Shown here: positions 58,580-64,000 of the stretch, piece after piece
How the letters are laid out: the number at the start of each line of letters is the position of its first letter
Numbering within the stretch: the first letter of the stretch is position 1
Notes under the pieces: model-generated
Databases searched by the model: none
The model's input: only the letters and a program-made list of their open reading frames with translations
What the model was told of the DNA's origin: nothing
Source: Aphelocoma coerulescens
Taxonomy: Eukaryota > Chordata > Aves > Passeriformes > Corvidae
Direction of reading: 5' to 3'
DNA length: 64,000 nt
Assembly: GCF_041296385.1 (NCBI RefSeq)
Contig: NW_027183513.1
Span: 186,001 to 250,000, forward strand
Position numbers and translations under genes: made by a program

Positions 58580-59731
58580 TCAGGTCTGGGTGCTTGCTTC
58601 CTGGCTTCCACTTGCAGAGTCACTGGCTGGTGTGGTGGCATCAGCAGGCTTTGATGCGAGGTATGGCTTCACGTTTTTTGCTGGAACCCACTTGATTCCT
58701 TCACCTGTGGAAACACATGCAAACCCCTTCCCCCACATTATAAGATTGTATGGTCCTTCTATTTTTCCTGAGTCTAGATTTTTAATCAAAACTGGGGGGC
58801 GCTCTTTCAGTTTTGCTTTTTTGTTGTTCAAAAAATGTCTATAAATGGGGGGATCAGGCTCTTCTGCAGAGCTATTCAAAAAATTGTAAACATACAAAGC
58901 CTTGTTCAACCTCCTTTGAGGTGTATCCTGGACTTCTCCCCCTCTCTGTTGATCTAAAATGCGTTTTAGGGTTTGATGTGTTCTTTTTAGGGTACTTTTT
59001 AGCAGTTGTTTAAGATACGGTGAGCAAATACCACTATCTCTTACAGCCCTTCTTAGTTCTTTAATTTCGTGAGTGGGGATGGGAACCCACGTTTTGGGAC
59101 TGTCAGGCTGTTGGCTAGCTATCACAGGCTTAGCTAATAGACTTTCATCTTTACAGCTTTGGAGTCTTATTTCATGCCAATCTGTTAATTGAGAATAATC
59201 TGAGCACTTTGGAGGATTTTTTGATTCAGAAAGTAGCGCTAACAAACTCTCAGAACTCGTTTTCTCCTTATGGGTTGCAAGATCCCAGCCGCTCGCTGGC
59301 GGGACTCTGGGGCTCATTGCAAACAAATCTGGCTGCTTTTCAGGGTTTCCTGGTGTTAGATTTAAAGCATCAGCTCGGGCAGAGCGGCTCTCCGTCTTCC
59401 CTGCCACTGGAGCTGCACCACTGCCCTCCGTTCCCCCCCTGTTTGCGGCTTGTGAGGCGAGGCTGAGCTGCGCGGAGGGATGTTGCTGGGCGGCGGTAGC
59501 CGAGGGATACAGCTGTGCGGTGCCGGAGGGCCCCGGCGGGGGCGGCGATGGCACTGCCGATCTCCGCGGTGGCGGGCGAGGAGGCGGGGGGGCCGCGAGC
59601 AACCGGCTCCGCGGCAGCGGGCGAGGGGGTGCGGGTGGCTCTATTGAAGGCGAGGTGAAAGCCGTGGGGGGCGGTGGCGGAGCTAGTTCCGTGAGCAGTG
59701 CTGTGGTTGGAGAAGTGTGAGCGTGCGTGGG
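58580..59731 (-). pseudogene. Capsid-integrase fusion remnant, copy 7
   Basis: Same structure as copy 1; joint near 58991. Confidence 0.85.
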
Positions 59732-61097
59732 TTACGCCATCAGGTCAACGTGGCGGACTGTGATGGCCGCTGTCTGTGTGTCGGGGAGAGCGGGAGGTGG
59801 CAGGGCTGTCCCGTCGGCAGGAGACGATCCCGGGGCTGCGGGAGGCGGGAGGGCCGGCGTGGAGGCGGCGGGAGTATGTTGCGGTGGGGCCATGGCGAAC
59901 GGTGGGCCAGTCGGCGGCTGGACCGCGGCGTGCTGCCGCTGGGAGTTTGCAGGCTGGGCTGGTGTGGCTGCCGGCGCGGCGGTGCCAGGAGACGGGGCTG
60001 GAGCAGCGGCAGGCACGGGAGAGGCAGCAGCCATCTGTGTAGGCGCTGCAGCGCCGGCACCAGGTGGCTGGCGGGGCTGGGGCGCTCCGTGTCCCACGGA
60101 CGCGGACGGGACGTTGACCACCACCGGCGCCGTGTCGGTGGCGGCGAGGGGGACCTGGGGGGCTGGAAGAAGGGTCGCCGCCTGGCTTTGCGGGGGGCCG
60201 GCTATGATGGTGGCTACAGCCATAACAGGCGCGGCTAGGGGAGCGGTAGGACCCGTAGGTGGCTGGGGAGCAGCCGCTGGCCCCGCGGGGCTATCGGCGG
60301 GGGGCGGGGCCGCGAAGGCGCTGGCGGACGGGGTGGGAGGAGCGAGGGACGGGGCCGCGAAGACGCTGGAGCCGAGGGCGGGGACCGCGGGAGCCGGGGC
60401 AGCAGGGAGGAACGGGATGGGGGGGGCGGGGATGGGGGGAGCGGTGGAGGGGGTCGTAGGGTCCGGTGGGACAGGGGTGACGGCTGCCAGGACAGCGGGG
60501 GCGGGGGGCGGGGCGGCACGAGTCAGTCGGACCGCGGCTACCGGAGCCGCGAGAGGCGGGACAGCAGGGACTAACGGGACCGTGGGGGTGGAGATGACGG
60601 GGGCGGTGGGGGGGGGCGGTGGAGTCCGGTGGGGCAGGGGTGACCGGTGCAGGGACCGCGGGGGGGTGGGGCGGGGCGGCACGAGACAGCTGGACCGCGG
60701 GTACCGGAGCCGTGAGGTCCGGCGGCGGGGCGGGGGCCGTGCCCGGTTGCAGGCTCGCGGCGGCAAGGGGCGGGCTCGCAGCAGGAGCGGGACCCGGCGA
60801 GGTGGCTGCTGCGGGCGGCGCCTTCACAGCAAACAGCTCCACGAGCGCTCTGCAAGCCGGGACCAGCTCCGCGGCAGCCCAATCCCGGCGGGAGATATTA
60901 TTAAAGAGTTTAACCCGAACTGTGTCCCAGAAGTCTCTTGTAAAGACGGCTGAACGGTCAGCATTTGGGAAATTAATCAGAGTCCATTCTAAGAGGTTTT
61001 TTAGCTCCTGTTTAGGTAATTGACTTGGACCGGAGCTTAGTAAGTACTTAAGTTGTTTATAGAGATGTCTGTCATGGGCAGAGTGAGTTTGTCCCAT
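59732..61097 (-). pseudogene. gag: gag N-terminal region, copy 7 (frameshifted)
   Basis: Nine-G run at 60608-60616; 268-residue product ending at 60291. Confidence 0.82.
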
Positions 61098-61717
61098 TAT
61101 TGACCAGTATGATACTCACCTAGATGTCGCAGGGGGCAGGGTCCTTAATCAGAAGTCCGTCGTGGGGGGCTGGCCAGGCTCTCCACACGGCGCTCAGGAC
61201 GCTGCTGTCGGGTCCCTCCTCAGAGCTCCGGTTTCAGGCGTCGCTTGGCAACGGCTTTCCGTGCTCGGGACCTCGCAGGTGTCTCCACTCAGAGCTCCAG
61301 CGCGGGCGGTGCTGAGCAATACCCGCCTGTGCTCGGGCGCGCGGCTGGATCCCTCCTAAGAGCTCCGGTCTGCACTGCTTAGCAGCGTGTCCGTGCTCGA
61401 GGGGTACCACGGCAAACTTCCTCAAAGAGCTCCAGGTAACCGCTGCGCAGCAGTGGCCGTCTGTGCTCGAGGACTGCCAGGCAATTTCCTCCCTCCGAGA
61501 GCTCCAGGTAATTGCTACGAAGTAACGGCTCCCCGTGCTCGAGGGCTGCCTCAGCAGAGTTATAGAGCTCCGGCTTTTACGCTGCGCAGCAACGGTATGC
61601 CGTGCTCACGACACGTTCCAGGTGGCTATAACTGGTCTTTTAGTTACCGTCCATGGCGAAGTCTCTCACAGGTGGAAGAAGCTGAATCAGGCCTTCACTC
61701 ACGTTTGGGCGCCAGTT

Positions 61718-62549
61718 TGTCGAAATTGATGGCGATGATGGTGATGAGGGTGTGGGTTCGGTCGGGCCCGGCTGGAGATGGACGGCGACGAGAGATCTCT
61801 ATAAGCAGGTCTTTGGAGCATGCAGTTTATTGCAGAGGGCGTGGGTACAGGGGCACTGCTTAGAGCTGCCAGCTGCAGCTCCAAGCAGGCCCAAGGTGTA
61901 AGAGAGGGAGAGAGAGTGAGCGAGAGAGCTAGAGCAAGAGGCTGAGAGCTAAGAGTGTAAAGAGCAAGAGAGACAAACTAAGAGGAGAGCTGAATTAAGA
62001 GGAAGAAGAAGAGCAAGAGAGTTACTAAGAGAGCTACTAAGAGGAGAAGAGCATTACTAAGAGAGCTACTAAGAGAGTTACTAAGAGCGTTACTAAGAGG
62101 AGAAGAGCATTACTAAGAGGAGAGGAGTTAAGAGAGCGAGGAGCTTGTTACAATACAATAAATCATCTTCTGTAGTGAATATTCTAATTCTCAGTAGCCA
62201 ATCTAATACAAGGTACAAATCCTATAGCATTTACATACAGCCTATAAGAGTTCTTACATTACCATAGAGTGTTACATTTTAACTTCTAAAAACTACTCTT
62301 TGGACCCCTTCTGCTGAGCTAGTAGGGTCTGCTCTGACCCTTGGACCTGTCTGCAAGCAGAGGGTATTGTTCAATCAAGAGGGGATTACCTTCAGCCGGC
62401 TATACCATTGTTTTCCAGTTGTTCAGTAACTAAGACTCTATATCTCAAAGATGGCCTTCATTTCGATGTCGCTCACAGTTTTCATATTCCCAGAATCTTT
62501 TGTTAGGCAATCATATTTATAAGGCTTTCCTGTTTCATCTTCCCCAACA
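61718..62549 (-). repeat. 5' LTR of provirus copy 7
   Basis: 832 bp with the G variant. Confidence 0.95.
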
Positions 62550-63167
62550 ACAAAGGCTCTCCTGGGAGCCACGGGTCACAAAGCACCGTGGGCTCTGTGC
62601 AGCCCCGCTGTGTCACAATGGCCGCTGGCTTCCACGAGCCCCCGCAGTGTCCCAGTGGGCCCCGTGGCTTTAGGAGTGGGTGGCTGGGAGTTGGTGCCAG
62701 CGGCTGGGGGAGCAGCAGCAGGGACTGTGTGTGGACAGTGCCATGGCCACTTGTGTGGCCACTGGTGTCTCTGTGCCAGGCACAGCCGTGGTGTGTAACA
62801 CCGGCTCTGGGTCCTTTGGCTGTGCAGGTGGCAGTCACGGCCTGGAGCAGGGCTGCTCCCGGGGGACAGCCTGGGGCAGGAGGCTGCTGGAGATTCATTC
62901 CCCACACTCCTTGTCATGAGGTGCTCAGAGTGATTGGAAAGGCTGTTGGCAGCAGGCAGTTCTCTGGGTTCAAGCTGTGGAGCTGTCAGCGGGAATGCAA
63001 AGGCCAAGCTGGTGAGCCTTTTGTCCTGGTGCCTTTAGTGTGTGAGCAGTCCCTGGTGCCGTTGTCTTTGGATCCTGAGTGTGGGAGAGGCAAGGCTTAG
63101 GATGGTGCGTAGAGCTGAGAAGGAAAGTGCCGAGAGCAGCGTGTGTGCTGCTGCTTTGAGGGGTGCA

Positions 63168-64000
63168 GTTGAAGTTGTAGGCAGCAAGAGCTTTCTCAGC
63201 TGGCCCTTTTGTGAGCTCTGCTTTTGCCAGATGACTTCCATCTTACCCTCTTACCATCTTAGCCTCTCATTTTTGCATATCCCAAACCCCCTTCCAAACA
63301 TCCAGCAGCTGCTTGTAAAGAAGAAGTCCTAGAACAAAAAGCCAGTGCTGCCTTTCATAGCCCCTTTGCTGTCTATGAAGTAGAGGAAAGAAGCTAGTGA
63401 GACGCACTTTCTTTCTCAACTCCATAGAGCGCATCCTTCTCTCAAGGTGGCAGAGTCCTTGGCGGAAGTGAAGCATCTGCAGCTGCAGTTCAGACTGAGA
63501 GATGTGCCAGGACAGGAAACATTTGCTGACCTTCCCTGTTCCCTGTGCAACATGATTCTCGCATCCCAGTCACTTTCACACACCTTCGGTATCCCTGAGT
63601 CCAAGCAGCTAAAGCTCACAGAGACAGAAGTGTCAGGAAGGAAAACGTTCCAAAAGCACCCCCTTCTCTTATCAGCATATAAATTGTGCACAACAGGCTG
63701 CGGCACCGAACCTTCCTTCTCAGATAGACATGCCATCACACTTTTCACTCTTGCAGCTCGGTTGAAAAGCTCCAGCAGCTGCTCCCGCAATAGCAAAAGG
63801 TTCTAGAAGTGAAAGCCAGTTTGGGGCTGCACCTTCTCCTTGCCGCATGTAAGCCACACCAAACTCCCTGATGCACTCTGTCCTCCCCTTCTCAAAGGAG
63901 TAGACGGTGGCATCAGGACACACCTGTGTCCCAGCAGCTGGGTGCCCAGCCGGGAGCAGGAGCAGGGCTGGGGCTGCTCCCAAAGTTGCCCCGCCCCAAT
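63168..64000. repeat. Partial satellite monomer at the right edge
   Basis: First 833 bp of another monomer, with C at 63650. The window ends before the minisatellite and the insertion site, so whether it carries a provirus is unknown. No gene seen. Confidence 0.95.

Larger units (their letters stand above)
56447..62549 (-). mobile_element. Endogenous retrovirus, copy 7
   Basis: 6103 bp, same boundaries, duplication (56442-56446 and 62550-62554) and deletion as copy 1. Confidence 0.96.
54792..63167. repeat. Satellite monomer E7 (with provirus)
   Basis: 8376 bp, E5-E6 lineage, with one private env change at 58031. Confidence 0.95.

Overview
The window looks like a vertebrate, most likely avian, tandem array that has taken in and amplified one endogenous retrovirus (ERV). 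The avian call rests on the provirus: its transmembrane Env has the internal, cysteine-bracketed fusion segment and CX6CC motif typical of avian alpharetrovirus-like Env. No host gene, tRNA or rRNA was recognised, so the organism call is an inference.

Layout. The basic satellite monomer (S) is 2268 bp. A derived monomer (E) is the same sequence with a 6103-bp provirus inserted at monomer position 1655, flanked by a 5-bp duplication (ACAAA), giving 8376 bp. From left to right: S1 1-2268, E1 2269-10644, E2 10645-19020, S2 19021-21288, E3 21289-29664, E4 29665-38040, E5 38041-46415 (one base shorter), E6 46416-54791, E7 54792-63167, and a cut-off monomer 63168-64000. S1-E1-E2 and S2-E3-E4 are two near-identical 19,020-bp blocks. 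E5, E6 and E7 share private variants and form a second lineage. Only a handful of base differences were seen over 64 kb.

Provirus. All seven copies are on the minus strand. In viral order each has a 5' LTR (832 bp), a 3-base gap, a tRNA-Lys-like primer binding site, a leader with six imperfect ~68-bp repeats, a strong splice donor, and a gag start (MGQ, myristoylation type). Then come a matrix-like domain, a very long Pro/Ala-rich region, a short capsid-like piece joined directly to the C-terminal part of integrase, env, a polypurine tract and the 3' LTR. Most of capsid, and all of nucleocapsid, protease, reverse transcriptase, RNase H and the integrase catalytic core, are absent, so the element could move only with help. 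Gag is frameshifted by a 9-G run in six copies and open in one (E5, 8 G). Env is open in all seven copies, with a single amino-acid difference (E7). Its last 37 codons lie inside the 3' LTR.

How the parts relate. The LTR, donor, leader and env keep what is needed for a subgenomic env mRNA, while Gag-Pol is broken. All copies share the same insertion site, target duplication and internal deletion. This points to one insertion of an already deleted element, or a deletion soon afterwards, followed by amplification of the satellite monomer with its passenger by unequal exchange rather than by repeated retrotransposition. The satellite monomer itself has a 75-bp minisatellite next to the insertion point and otherwise nothing identifiable.
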